Below are positions 36,093 to 48,491 of a stretch of 64,000 nucleotides of DNA, piece by piece. Below the pieces are notes generated by a model. It was not told the DNA's origin and did not search any database. It saw nothing but the letters and a program-made list of their open reading frames with translations. Positions within the stretch are counted from its first letter, which is position 1, and each line of letters opens with the position of its first letter. Position numbers and translations under genes: made by a program. Where the stretch lies: positions 49,744,501 through 49,808,500 of the forward strand of contig CP142452.1 in NCBI GenBank assembly GCA_038049695.1, written 5' to 3'. The stretch is from Cinnamomum chago (taxonomy: Eukaryota > Streptophyta > Magnoliopsida > Laurales > Lauraceae).

Positions 36093-36993
36093 TGAGACCG
36101 AGTATTTCACCGTGGGGAGCTCCAATCTTGTTTGTCAAGAAGAAGGATGGTTCGATGAGAATGTGTATAGATTACAGAAGATTGAATCAAGTGACCATCA
36201 AGAACAAGTATCCATTACCAAGAATAGATGAATTGTTTAATCAATTGTAAGGTGCATCTTACTTTTTGAAGATTGATTTGAGATCCGGTTACCATCAGCT
36301 AAGAGTTAGAGAATCAGATGTGTTGAAAACAGCTTTCCGGACAAGATATGGCCATTATAAGTTCCTAGTGATGCCATTTGGGTTGACTAATGCACCGGCA
36401 GTGTTCATGGCGTTGATGAACAAGATATTGGCACAGTATCTTGATCAGTTTGTTGTAGTATTCATAGATGACATTTCGGTGTACTCCAAGACCAGAGAGG
36501 AGCATGAAGAGCACTTGAGAATAGCACTGCAACTCTTGAGAGAGAATCAACTGTATACGAAGCTCAGCAAGTGTGAATTTTGGTTGGAGCAAGTAGCATT
36601 TTTGGGGCACATCATCTCCAAAGAAGGATTATCAGTGGAACCGTCCAAGATTGAAGCAGTTATGAGTTGGGTAAGACCGAAGAATGCGTCAGAAATCAGA
36701 AGTTTTCTGGGTTTAGCAGGTTATTACAGGAGGTTTGTGCAGGGATTCTCGTCGATGGCATCACCTTTGATGAAGTTGACAAGGAAGAATGTGCCATATG
36801 TATGGGCAATGTGAAAAGAGTTTCCAAGAGCTAAAGAAGAGATTGACTACAGCACCAGTCCTTACTTTACCATCCGGGAGCGGAGGTTTTTACCATTTTT
36901 ACCGATGCTTCGAATGTTGGACTTGATTGTGTGTGTTGATGCAAGAAGGAAAAGTGATTGCATATGGATCCCGACAGTAGAAAGATCACGAGA
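36093..36993 (+). pseudogene. gypsy reverse transcriptase and RNase H (5' part)
   Basis: The RT fingers and palm are recognisable: [27 protein letters not shown], a stop at about 36248 (TAA, formerly Gln or Lys), [30 protein letters not shown], and the catalytic FIDDI near 36466. [10 protein letters not shown] and the thumb ([12 protein letters not shown]) follow. RNase H starts after a stop at 36812 and a frameshift, with FTDASNVGLD and LMQEGKVIAYGSRQ recognisable, and is cut by the solo LTR at 36999. Confidence 0.9.
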
Positions 36994-36998
36994 AGAAC

Positions 36999-39900
36999 TG
37001 TGAGAAACCGACCCCTAATCTCTTGGATTAGTGTTGTTTTGTTTGGGATTAGTAGTTGTTGGGTTGAGTTTGTGAGCTAGAATGGTTTTTCTTCTAGTTT
37101 TGGGCTTTTGAGTGCTTTGGTAGCTTGTGGGGCCCTTTGGGGGTTCCCTTTTCGGCTTTGCTTTTCTTGTGAGATTTTCCCGATTTGTTTCGTATCGTGT
37201 TTTTGGCCCGTTGCATTCATCTTGAGGAATCTTACAACTTTCATGTTGATCCTGTATCCATTTGAGAACCCAAAAACCGATTTCTTGGCCTTGAGGGCAA
37301 AACAGTCTTTTCACACCAAATCTGTACCCAAAACTCAATATTCTCGAAACCCGCGAAACATATACTTTTTGGAAACTAGATATTTCGAAGATCATTTCTT
37401 CCTTCTTCGTCGAATCCATCCGAGGTCCCGAATTAGATGATTTCAGCCACCCAAGTCCCTTAAGTTGTGGGACCCAAACCTCACTTGTTTATAAGAGGAA
37501 CCCATCTCCTTCATTGCTCATTTCTTCACCATTGTTCCAGCTGAGCCTAGGGTTTGCTCTTGTATTTTCTCCTCTTCTTCTTGCTTCTCCATCTCCAAGC
37601 CACACCTAGAGCTCATCAATCAAGCAATAGAGATCATCATCTTCTTCCTCATCTTACAAGCTTTCCATTGGTATCATTTGTGTAGAGAACCCTCCATCAC
37701 AAGGCTTCCATTGAGCTTACTCTTGCCATTAGAGGACCTTCCAAGTAAGTGATTCTTCCCATCTCCTAGATTAGTGTTCCTCTAGCTCTTGAGAAGCTCC
37801 ATTTGTATTATTGAAAGCTCTTTCATTTTCATTCTTTGTGTAACCCATTTTAGGGTTGTTTTTGGGGGTTTTTGATTGTAGCTTGGAAGTGAGCTTAAGA
37901 AGGGATTAGGAGCTTGGTTTGTGAGATTGGAACCCAAGGCAAGTGGTTGATTGGATCGTTTTGATTATTAACATGTTTTGTGAGAAAATCTTGATTCATT
38001 AATGGTTTTGGTGATCTTAATAGTTGTCTTTAATATGATTAATATTGATTTCAAGATGTGCTTATTGATGAGTTATTTCTCCCTTGTAATCTCTTGGAAA
38101 TGTATGTATCATAGTGTCAAGATTTCAAATGGTTTTACATGAATGAGTTTTCTTCACTTTTGAGATTTATTGTGAATGGAAAGGATGGAAATGGAGGAAC
38201 TTGAAATGAGGAGCTTTTTAGCTCATTTTAATGTCTTGGAAACATGTGTTTAAGTCTCCTTATGTATAATTCTATGTGATTGATTATATGTTAGAAGGAA
38301 AGGAAACAAAAAGGAAAAAAATCAAGTTCCCGGACCTGCACGGCGCCCAGGTCCGATCGATCGGACGTTCAGACCGATCGATCGGACTGACTTTTAACTA
38401 TAAGGCTTTTTCAACCAATCGATCGACCGATCGATCGGACCCTGTGCAGAAATTTTGGCCGATCGATCGGAGGACTCAGTTTGAGTCCGGTGAATTTTGA
38501 GATTTTTAATTTTTTTCTTGGTTCTAGGTGGGACCTTGGCTACCCTTTTTGGACTGATTGGACTATGTGTGAGATGTCTTGAGCCGACACTCCTCAAGGT
38601 TGATTCGGTTGCATCGAAGTTCAATCCATTTCAATCTTGAACGGGATGGAACGACGTGATATGTTCTTTATATCTAAACACAAGTCTTTCCCTTGGTTAT
38701 CGCGAATTCTATTCCTTTCGGTGACTGAATAGGTTGCTCGATCTTTCCGGATTAATGTCATGCCTAGGATGGACCGTTGATAATCTTGATTTTTGCTATT
38801 GTAACATCTAGTGCTACCCATAAGCTCATGTTAAGTTTTGAAAACAGTAAAAGTGCATAAGGAGCCCGGAATGTCATCTAACTCAAGGAGTACCAGGTAA
38901 TTATTATAATCGACATACGGGACCCCTATCCACTTAAATAGATCCTGAAATTTATATTTTTCCCGGAATTGTCATAGTTCATTGTTTCACCTCATTTCCC
39001 GAGATTTGCATCACATGACTTGTTTTCCCGAAAGCATTGAAGTTACTCTGGTAACAATTATTGTCCCGAAGTGCATTGCACCACATGATATGTTAGTGTG
39101 CCCTTGACCACCCCCGTCTTGCCCGTTTGATTATGTATTTGTACTTGATTTACTTGCATATGTCTCGATTGTATTTGACCTATGAGTCGGCACCACTAAG
39201 CTTGGATAACCTTGTTGGTCTGATCCACCGACTTGGAGATCCCCCTCTTGTCCCGCCAGCTGCAGCTTGGATCCCGCTACCCGGTTATTACCGTGGTCCC
39301 GTCCCGATACCCAGTTATTACCGTGGTCTTGTCCCGATACCGCAGATTGCTACTGTGGTCCCCGATGCCCGGCTCGCTACCGTGGTCCCGTATAGTATAT
39401 GTATATGCATTCATGAGATCCCCTGTTTCTCCTCACCTCGAGTGACTGAGATCAGGGCCTAGTATATGTATATGTATTGATATGAGATCCCCTGTTTCTC
39501 CTCACCTCGAGTGACTGAGATCAGGGCCTAGTTATTGCTCTATCGCTTTAGTGATAGAGGACTTAGCTTCGTGTGGTTGCCATCTTGCCAGTTCCCGACT
39601 CCTTGGATACCCGACATGTTTTATATTGTTTACTTGCTTTCCGATAAATGGTTTGTTTCCTTTATGAAAGTTGTTATTTAAACAAGTGTTAATATTCTCC
39701 AAATGTAAATTCAGTTATTATTATATTGCCATCTGTTCTTGTACCCGCACATGTTTTAAATGAATGCCGGTAGGGCGAATACCCATGCTTTTACATATGT
39801 TTCACACGATCGATGGTTTTACTAGATTTATATGATTACACATGTTTCAAATGACATTTGTTTTGCCAGATTCCTATGTTTATACCTGTTTTAAATGATT

Positions 39901-40980
39901 ACCCGATTCGTTAAATATCCATGCTTTGAAATATGTTTCAAATGACATTTGTTTTGCCAGATTCCTATGTTTATACCTGTTTTAAATGATTACCCGATTC
40001 GTTAAATATCCATGCTTTGAAATATGTTTCAAATGACACTTGTTTGCCAGATCCCTACGTTTATACCTGTTTTAAACGATATCCGATTTGTTAAATATCC
40101 GTATTTCTACATAGGTTTCAAATGGACATTGGTTTTGCTAGACTGTTATGGATACCTGATTTGTTGTATACTTGTGTTTTACTTAAGTTTCAAATGAACG
40201 TTTGTTTTGTCAAACCACTATATTTATACATGTTTTAGACGAATACCCGATTGTCAAATATCTATGATTATAGATGATGTAAATGAATACATGTTTTATT
40301 AGATGTTCATGTTTTACCCGTGCTTGAAATGAATACAAGTTTTCCCCGAGATTCCCGACTTTGCACCCGTTTAATTATATGCAGCATTTTGAGCAAATAG
40401 CATGATTTATCATTTGTATTATTATTCGCTATATTGTGTTCTTTTCATCCACCTGTCAGACCGTCGTGTCTGACTCACTACTTTTGGTACTCAGGTTCAG
40501 ATTTCTTCGTCCCGAGTTGAGTGTTTTGTTGGCTGTGGAGCCATGCCTTGCAGGTTGTTTTGTCGGCTATGTCATGTAGACATTGAGCTTGACATCGGAG
40601 CTACGTCACATTTGGGTAGTAGTTTATAGCTTATTGTTGTATGGCTTTTATTAGCCTTTTTCTTGGGATTCTTAATTAATGTACATTGATAATTGTAACT
40701 TGAACATATTTGGGAATGTACTATCCTGTTACTGTCAGCTCTGTAATTTATTGTGATGGTTACTCCAGTCTGATATGATTCTTGATATAATAGCTATGTG
40801 CTAAAGGTTGAGTACGACGCGGAATCCGATGGCCACGGACTTCGGGTCGCAATGCCACAAATGCTTCCGCAAAATATTCAGAATGTGTTGTCTTCACACA
40901 CGCGGATCTTGGGAGAAGTAAAATACAATTATGCTTAATCCCATCTCCCGCCCCCGAGGTTTCGGTTCGGGGGCGTGACA
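36999..40980 (+). mobile_element. Solo chromovirus LTR inside gypsy RNase H (third subfamily)
   Basis: 3982 bp, tgtgagaaaccgacccc to ggttcgggggcgtgaca, with target duplication AGAAC at 36994-36998 and 40981-40985. The host frame (RNase H, HEKNYATHDLEL-like) resumes across it. It shares the ccgtggtc minisatellite (39240-39395, here with an extra unit) and the aggagcccggaatgtc block with the other LTRs, but has its own ccgatcgatcgg cluster (38340-38490), a 68-bp tandem duplication (39413-39531) and a 91-bp tandem array (about 39760-40330). Confidence 0.92.
39760..40330 (+). repeat. Degenerate 91-bp tandem array in solo LTR
   Basis: About six units, each with tgtttcaaatgacatttg, a gccagattcctatgtttatac-like stretch and cccgattcgttaaatatcc. 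The two central units (about 39846-40028) are nearly identical, the outer ones increasingly diverged: the usual signature of unequal exchange. The unit is not seen in the sister LTRs of this window. Confidence 0.8.
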
Positions 40981-40985
40981 AGAAC

Positions 40986-42821
40986 TATGCCACCCATGAT
41001 CTTGAGTTAGCAACGGTTGTTTTCACGTTGAAAATGTGGAGACATTACCTTTATGGAAAGAAGTTCGAAGTCCACTCCGACCACCGCAGCTTATAATATT
41101 TATTTTCTCAGAAGGAATTGAACATGAGGCAGAGAAGATGGATGGAATATATCAAGGATTACGATTTTCCAATCAAATATCACCCGGGGAAAGCTAATGT
41201 AGTTGCCGATGCCTTAAGCAGAAAATTAGTAGGCTTGGCAAACCTGAGTGGCACTTGTATCTTTGAACAATTTAAAGAGTTGAGTATAGACCTGCAGTCA
41301 CTAAGGAAGGGTGTTTGGTTAGCTAACATGACAGTGTTAGAGCCTTCGTTTATTCAGAAGATCAAGGATAGTCAGTTTCAAGATCCAGAGTTAGCCAAGA
41401 TTTTTTAGCATATAGCTGACCGTTCCGATTTCCGTATTGTTGATGGAGTTTTGTACTATCGTGACCGTCTATGTGTACCAAATATTGAAGATTTGAGGAA
41501 TGACATTATGACCGAAGCTCACAGTACAAAGTATTATATGCATCCAGGCGGCACAAAGATGTATCAGAACTTGAAGGGCAGATTTTGGTGGAATAACATG
41601 AAGAGAGAGATTGCAGCGTTTGTCTCCCATTGCATGACTTGTCAGTTGATAAAGGCAAAACATCAGAGGCCTCCAGATTTATTACAACCGTTAGAGATCC
41701 CGAAATGGAAATGGGAGCACATTACCATGGACTTTATTTCGGGTCTACGAGGACCAGCAGAGGCAACGATGCGATTGGTTCATTGTGGACCGACTCACCA
41801 AGTCAGCTCATTTTATTTCTATGAGGACAGGGCAGTAGATGCACATGCTACCTTTGGCAGAGTTGTTTGTCAACGAGATTGTCAGTCAACATGGACAACC
41901 AGTTTCTATCACTTCTGACAAAGACAGCAGATTCGTCTCAAGGTTTTGGAAGACGCTACATGAGTCTATGGGTACGAAACTATAGTTTAGCACGGCTTAT
42001 CACCTGCAGACAGACGGCCAATCAGAGAGGACTATTCAAATTCTTGAGGATATGCTTTGTGCTTGTGTGTTAGATTTCAAGACTCAATGGGATGAGACTT
42101 TACCATTGTGTGAGTTTGCTTACAACAACAGTTACCACTCGAGCATTAGGATGACGCCTTTTGAGGCTTTGTATGGCAGAAGGTGTAGGACACCTGTTTG
42201 CTGGGAAGAGGTCGGAATTCGCAGTTTCCATGGACCGACTATAGTAAGTGAAACCAGTGAGAAAGTGAAGTTGATCCAAGAACGTCTGAAAGTGTCCCGG
42301 AGTAGACAGAAAAGCTATGCAGATTCTCATAGAAGGGATTTACAGTTCAAAGAAGGAGACAAGGTTTTCCTGAAGGTGTCACCTATGAGAGGAACTTTGA
42401 GATTTGGTTAGAAGGGAAAGTTATCACAGAGATACATTGGACCATATGACATTGTGAGCAAGATCGGTGATGTGGCTTATAGATTAGCCTTACCACCTGA
42501 GCTATCCGGCGTACACAACGTCTTCCATGTGTCTATGTTGAAAAAGTATATCGCCGATCCTTCTCATGTACTCCTGCACGAGCCATTGGAGATTCGAGAG
42601 GATGCTACCTATGTTGAGAAGCCCATTCAGATCATTGATACGAAAGAACAAGAGTTGAGGACATGAACTATTCAATGGGTAAAAGTACTATGGGAGAATC
42701 ACGGACCGGAAGAGGCAACATGGGAATTACGAGACCAAGTACAAAAGAAGTGTCCACATCTACTACCTGAGGTGAGTTTTATATTTCATTTGGAGGACCA
42801 AATGCCCTAAGGGGTGGAGGA
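40986..42821 (+). pseudogene. gypsy RNase H 3' part, integrase and chromodomain-like tail
   Basis: RNase H ends with the DLELATVVFTLKMWRHYLYG and FEVHSDHRSL patterns. Then come the connection ([30 protein letters not shown]) and the integrase HHCC finger (H and H near 41518-41543, CMTC at 41632). The core has ITMDF (41718), SDKDSRF (41915, other frame) and QTDGQSERT (42010). GPY/F-type features follow (FLKVSPMRG, YIGPYDIV, VFHVSMLKKY). The tail VKVLWENHGPEEATWE (42679-42726) resembles the reduced chromodomain of Tekay elements. Stops lie near 41406, 41984, 42410 and 42663, with frame changes near 41770, 41917 and 42060. Confidence 0.9.
42808..42821 (+). other. gypsy polypurine tract
   Basis: AAGGGGTGGAGGA directly precedes the 3' LTR start (tgtaag at 42822). 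Confidence 0.8.
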
Positions 42822-45800
42822 TGTAAGACCCCGACCCGAGTGAACTCGATTAGTATTAACTAAGTTGTGTTTTAGTTCTAAGCATGTTTAGTAGATTTTG
42901 ATTAAGTTGGGCTTGGAATAGCTTTTGGAAATAGTTTTGGGGAATTTTGATTTGCTTAGTAATTAGTGGGGCCCTTTGGGGGTTCCTTCTTTATGACCTT
43001 GCATGCGCTTGAGGATTTATCAGAGATTTTTGCATTTATTGTTTTAATCTCATTTTAATTGTATTGTTAATCCCTACAACTTTCATATTGATCCCGTCCC
43101 CATCTGAGATCCCGAAACCCGATTCCCTAGCCTCGAGCGCAGAACAATCATTGTGCACTAAATCTGTACCCAAAACTTGATATTCCTGAAACCCGCGAAA
43201 CATATACTTTTTGGAAACTAGATATTTCGACCATCACTTTTCTCTTCTTCGTCGAATTCATTAGAAGCCCCGAAAGCCAAGATTTCAGCCCTTGAATGCA
43301 TTAAGTAGTGGGACTCATTCCCATTTGCTTATATAAGGAGAACCCATCTTCCTCATTTCCCTTTTTCCAGCACAAAAGGCAGTTTAGGGTTTCTTGTAGC
43401 ATTTATCTTCTTCTTCTTGCTCTCTCCATCTCAATCTCCTATTAATCTTGCACCAACATCAAAATGGAAGTCATCATTCTCTTCCTCATCTTGAAGGCTA
43501 TCTTTTGATACCATTTGTTGAGAAACCTATCAACTTTGAGACTTCCTTTGAGCTCACCTTGCCCATTTGGAGAACCTATAAGTAAGCAATCTTCTCCATC
43601 TTCTAGGTTTGTATTATTCTAGTCGTAGAGAAGCTTCATCTCCATTATTGTGAGTTCTATCTTCTTCATTCATTGTTTGACCCATTTTAGGGTTTGTTTT
43701 GGGGTTTTTGTTTGTGCCTGTAGGATTCTTAAGAGAGCTTTGTTTAATAGCTTGATTTCCTTGATTAGAAGACCCACGGCAAGTGGATGAGTTAATATTA
43801 TGAGCTTTCAATGGTTTTCATGAGGAATGTGGTTGACTTGTCGTTTTCATTCATATTTATTGGCTTGCATTGATTTTTGAAACAAATGCTTTGAATGAAC
43901 CTTGCTAAGTCATTTAATGTTTTGGAAACATATTGGTTATAATACTTGTTGTCTTTTGGATATGTCTTAAATGAATGTTTGTGATTTGGTTTCTCTTTCC
44001 TCTTGTGGTTGTTGTGGTTAAGAAGGAGGTGATGGGATGAACACATTTAGGGTTTTGGAGCAGTGTAGATAGATGTATTGGAGGAGATCTTAGCTCAGCT
44101 TTATTGCAGGGATTAAATGGAAGTGAGGAGAATGGTTTTGAGGAGGAAAAATGGCTCAAATCTGAACACAGTGGGTGTTTCCCGCACCTGGCTGACAGCC
44201 AGCGGTCACCTGTCGGCTAGCCGTCTAGTGACTGGCGGCTAACCGCCAGCTAGGCGAACAGTCGCGGTTACTTTTCCAGAGAGCAACATTTTCCTCCTGA
44301 AAACACAGTCAGCCTCACGATTAGCAAGCGGTTAACCGCCTAACCCATCGGCGGCTAACTGCCAGCCAACCGACCCATTCGGTTACTTTCCAGAGAGCAA
44401 CATTTTGAAAGTCCGGGGATCCAAACCCTAGAGGGGGGGTGAATAGGGTGAGCTTTAATTATGACCAATTTTAATCAATTTTAACTTCTTTAAATTAAAC
44501 TAGTCACAAGTGATGATTATCAAACAAAATGTGGAAGCTTAATAAAAAACAATCACCACAAAGCAAGCACCATCACACAAGGATTTATAGTGGTTCGGGC
44601 TCAATGCCTACATCCACTACCGGCTTGTGATCCAACACCCCACCGGATTTCCACTATTTATGCTTTTCAATAGGCTAAGCAATAACCTTTACAATGATGT
44701 TTTTCAAGGCTTAACATCAACCTATACATTATGCTTTTCTTAGGCTAAGCAATAACCTCTTCAACCAATGGTTGGTTATCTCTCTAAGTAGTGTCTAAAT
44801 TACACTTGATGGAGATACAATTTAGCTCATTATAATGCCTCTTAATTAGGCGGATATGGAAGTGAAAAACTAATTCATACACACACACTATGAATGCAAA
44901 GATGAATGCTCAATGTGTATGTATGAAGTCCTCAATCATTTTTAAAATGAAAGCTCATAAATGTATGCCTAAGGCTTTTGAAAGTTTTAGCTCATAAAAA
45001 TATTTATGATTGAGGAAAGAATGCAAGTCACATGTTAAAAATAACTTGTAAAAGATATACATTTGTATCCTAAACAAGTTGTGAAATTCTAAGTACAAAA
45101 CATGTGATGCATAGGGATGTCAATCAAATTAACAATGTAGCTCAAAACATAAAAATAGATTTGATTGATATTAGGGGACAAATCATATGTGAATATGATA
45201 TACCTATCAAAGAAAGGCAAGTTGTGAAACTTTAAAACAAAGATACATATGATTTGTGAAGTTGTTAAATCCAAAACATAAGATTGATTTGAAAGTGATT
45301 TTCTTATGATGAAAAACAACAACCAAAGATTCAACCAAGTATAGGAATCATGTTACATATAATTTCAAAGATGTTTTCATTAACATGATTTACTTAGATA
45401 TACCAATTTAAGTACTACTTGGATTGAATCAATGGTGATGCATCCAAAACAATAAATCAATTCAAAACATAAACATGTTAAGGACACAACAAAACATAGT
45501 TTATCATGCTAGAAAACATTTACCAATAATAAAGCAAGGCATGACAATATATGGTTAAGGAAAGTAAAGCTTACTTAGAGATTTAACTTCATTAATCAAA
45601 GCTTTAGCTTTCCTAATGACCCCTTTCATCCCTTAACTGATTCCCCTTTGATTTGCCTCAAAACCTCTCAAGGAAGGCCTAAAAATCCTTAACTTTTGGC
45701 AAAGGAATGAACTAGTATTTATAGCCAAAATAGCCCAACGGCTAGTCCCCGGTCAACCTGGACCCTTGCCCGGTCAACCTGGCCTTCACAATGGTCATAA

Positions 45801-48021
45801 AACTGACCGTTTGACAGGAGCCCCAACGGCTCTTTCCCGGTCGACCTGGTCCCCTGTTGGGCCGGTCGACCTGGCCTTCCCCGGTCGACCTGGGACCAAA
45901 ATTCCCTAATTTTGTATTTTTCAAATTATTTTCTTGAGGGAACTTTTGGGCCATTAAACCAAGCTTGGAATCATGATTTAAATCAAACTAAGAGGCATAA
46001 ATTCATGAAACACAAAAAGCCTAAAATGATTTGAAAGATTTAAAACATAGGCTAGCTTGATTTGGTAAAACCTCATTTCAAATGAAAATGCATCCAAGTT
46101 TAAAAACAAAATATGCATAAATCAATATCTTTTACAAATCTTAAAAACAATGCATGTATAAATCAAGATTTCAAGTTTTTCTAAAACAATGCATGTGTGA
46201 AAATTCAAATGATGCTAGAGTGATAATGCATCCATCAAATTGCAATACAAAATTCCTAACACATTTTCCTCCTGAAAGCACGGTCAGCCTCACGGTTAGC
46301 AAGCGGCTAACCGCCGAACCCATCGGCGACTAACCGCCAGCCAACCGAACCATTTGGGTTACATTTCCAGTAACCTGTCTTTCTGTCAGGCCAACCGCGG
46401 TCAGCCAGCGGCTAACCGCCTAACCCAACGGCGACTAACTGCCATCTGACCGCTAGGTAACCGAAATCACCCAGACAACCATCCCGGAAAGTTCGCTCGA
46501 GCAATGAGCTTTGTCGGTCAAAGGCAATGTTTGGGACAATGATGAACTATTTAAACGTTTTGGGACTATTCATTGATAACCTTCTATGTCAGGGAGATTT
46601 ACCAAGCAATGTATGAGGCCATTTGACAAAGAAACCATATCACGAAGATGTCATTCGAAGTTTTGAAAATTCAAAGTGTATAAGGAGCCCGAGATGTCCC
46701 CAAACTCACAGAGTACCAAATTAATATTAGATCGACATACGGGATCCCTATTTACTTCAAATAAATCTTGAACCCGATACTTTACCCAAAATTTTAATTG
46801 TTTATTGTACTTTATCGATCCCGAGATTTATACTACATGCCTTGTTTTCCCAAAAGCATTGAAGTACACTTACAATGGTTACTTGTCTTGAAGTGCACTA
46901 CACCACATGAAACGACAGTGCGTCGTTGAGCACCCCCGTCCTGCCCGTTTGTTTATTTGTACTTGATTTACTTGCACATGTCTCGATTTGTTATTTGACC
47001 TATTAGTCGGCACCACTAAGCTTGGATAACCCTGTTGGTCTGATCCACCGACTTGGAGATCCCCCTCTTGTCCCGCCAGCTGCAGTTTGGATCCCGCTAC
47101 CCGGTTATTACCGTGGTCTTGTCCCGATGCCGCAGATTGCTACTATGGTTCCCGATGCCCGGCTCGCTACCGTGGTCATGTATAGTATATGTATATGTAT
47201 TTATAAGATCCACTGTTTCTCCTCACCTCGAGTGACTGAGATCAGTGCCTAGTAATTGCTCTGTCACTTTAGTGATAGAGGACTTAGCTTCGTATGGTTG
47301 TCATCTTGCTTGTTTCCCGTTTCCTTGGTTACCTGTACATGTTTCACAATGCCTACTTGTATTTGAATAAATGTTTTATCTCGTTTATAGAAATTGTTAT
47401 CTAAACAGGTTTAAATGCTTTTGAAGGTAAATTCATTTATTATCATATTGTCATTGTATTTAACTCATTTGCCAAACCGTCGTGTTTGACCCACTCTTTG
47501 GTACTCAGGTCTTGTTGTTGGTTATCCCGAGGAGGAGCACGAGGAGCACGAGGAGGTGGTCGGAGAACCGCAGCAGTTAGTCGAGTGGCATGCTGATGAT
47601 GTCATTTCGACATTGGATTGCTAGAGAGAGATAATATTTTGGGAAAACTTTTAACCATTCTTTTGGGGATTGGTATTTTGTTTATATTGGCCTTTGTTGG
47701 CCTTTAGTTTTGGGAAATGTAATTAAATGATCTTTGTATAAACTTTAATTTACCTTTGGGTAACATGCTAATGATCATTGCTCATTCTGATACAGTATTA
47801 TACTTGTAATATTATCTTTATGACTAGAGATGGATTGAGTATTTGATTTGCTACACGCTTCCGCACTTAATAGAAATGTTCATATATGATTGTGATAATT
47901 GTCACTGCGAACACCTGTGGGAAATTAAATAAATGTATGGCATTAAACTGATGTGGTACATTATCATTATTAGTGTCCCGATCCCGGATTGGTCCCGCGG
48001 GCCCGGTCCGGGGTCGCGACA
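42822..48021 (+). repeat. gypsy 3' LTR (interrupted)
   Basis: Net length is about 3.34 kb once the foreign solo LTR (44406-46261) and one CATTT are removed. Candidate TATA (tatataagg) near 43330. The palindrome cluster is cut in two by the insertion (44160-44405 and 46262-46480). Minisatellite block at 47050-47170. Confidence 0.92.
44406..46261 (-). mobile_element. Solo LTR of the SIRE-like non-coding element family
   Basis: Minus-strand TG...CA unit with target duplication CATTT at 44401-44405 and 46262-46266. It is the reverse complement of a diverged relative of the LTRs at 50177-52378 and 55403-57604: same start tgttaggaatttt, same end ctagggtttggatccccgg. Its TATAAATA is at 45716-45723 on the minus strand, with GGTCGACC palindromes immediately upstream (45735-45900). 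Divergence from the young copy is considerable, so it serves as a comparative copy for the structures described there. Confidence 0.9.
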
Positions 48022-48026
48022 GTTAT

Positions 48027-48096
48027 TAACCGCGGTTTGGTTCATTTCGGTTGGGTTAGACGGTTTTTCATTTTTTTTTTCTTTTTTACACCCCTA
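48027..48096. mobile_element. Right end of the hAT-like element
   Basis: About 70 bp (ttaaccgcggtttggttc... to ...ttttttacacccct a) beyond the gypsy target duplication; it completes the element that begins at 29515. Confidence 0.75.
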
Positions 48097-48491
48097 ATAA
48101 TATATTAAGTTAGGAGGTTTTGGCTTCAATTTTGACCCTCGGTTATGATTTTGACCGACGGTTACATAACTACTCATGCAACTACCCACTAATTTTTCCA
48201 TCATACCACTAATGTTTTACTTGTTCCTATGTAACTATACCATTTTTGCTCCAATTTCTCTATTTCTATTTTATCCAACTTGTCCTATGGAAAGAGATAA
48301 AAAAATTTAATATGTGGTTATTTATTTTGCAGTGCAAGGAGATACCATGCTGAGCACGGGCTATTGGACTAGTATATTTTTATGAGATTGCTTATTTTTA
48401 ATAGATGAGCCTCTGCGTGAGCTCCAATCTTTATACTTGGACTCCTCGTTGATGCCTACTACTGAAATAATTTATAAGACAGGAAGAGGAA
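48097..48491 (+). repeat. Diverged 0.4-kb duplicate, copy B
   Basis: Matches 29094-29510 end to end and starts immediately after the right end of the hAT-like element. 48492-48662 beyond it is unique, non-coding sequence. Confidence 0.85.

Larger units (their letters stand above)
30635..48021 (+). mobile_element. Full-length gypsy chromovirus (Tekay/Del-like) with two nested LTRs
   Basis: Target duplication GTTAT at 30630-30634 and 48022-48026. LTRs 30635-33895 and 42822-48021 start tgtaagaccccgac and end gtcgcgaca. The primer site is at 33899 and the polypurine tract at 42808-42821. Gene order is gag, protease, RT, RNase H, integrase, chromodomain-like tail, as in Ty3/gypsy. The tail VKVLWENHGPEEATWE and the LTRs of more than 3 kb fit the Tekay/Del lineage. 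All genes are broken. Interruptions: a solo LTR at 36999-40980 and a foreign solo LTR at 44406-46261. Confidence 0.93.
29515..48096. mobile_element. hAT-like non-autonomous element, split by gypsy element
   Basis: Left end taggggtgtaacagttcggtt; right end ttttttacacccct a at 48096, complementary over the first 11 bases. Net length is about 1.2 kb after removing the gypsy element (30635-48021) and one copy of GTTAT. Both terminal zones are dense in cggttaccg, ggttaacggt and accgtaacc words. The middle (29750-30480) is unique AT-rich sequence without an ORF. No 8-bp target duplication is visible; the flanks are instead the two copies of a 0.4-kb duplication. Confidence 0.7.
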
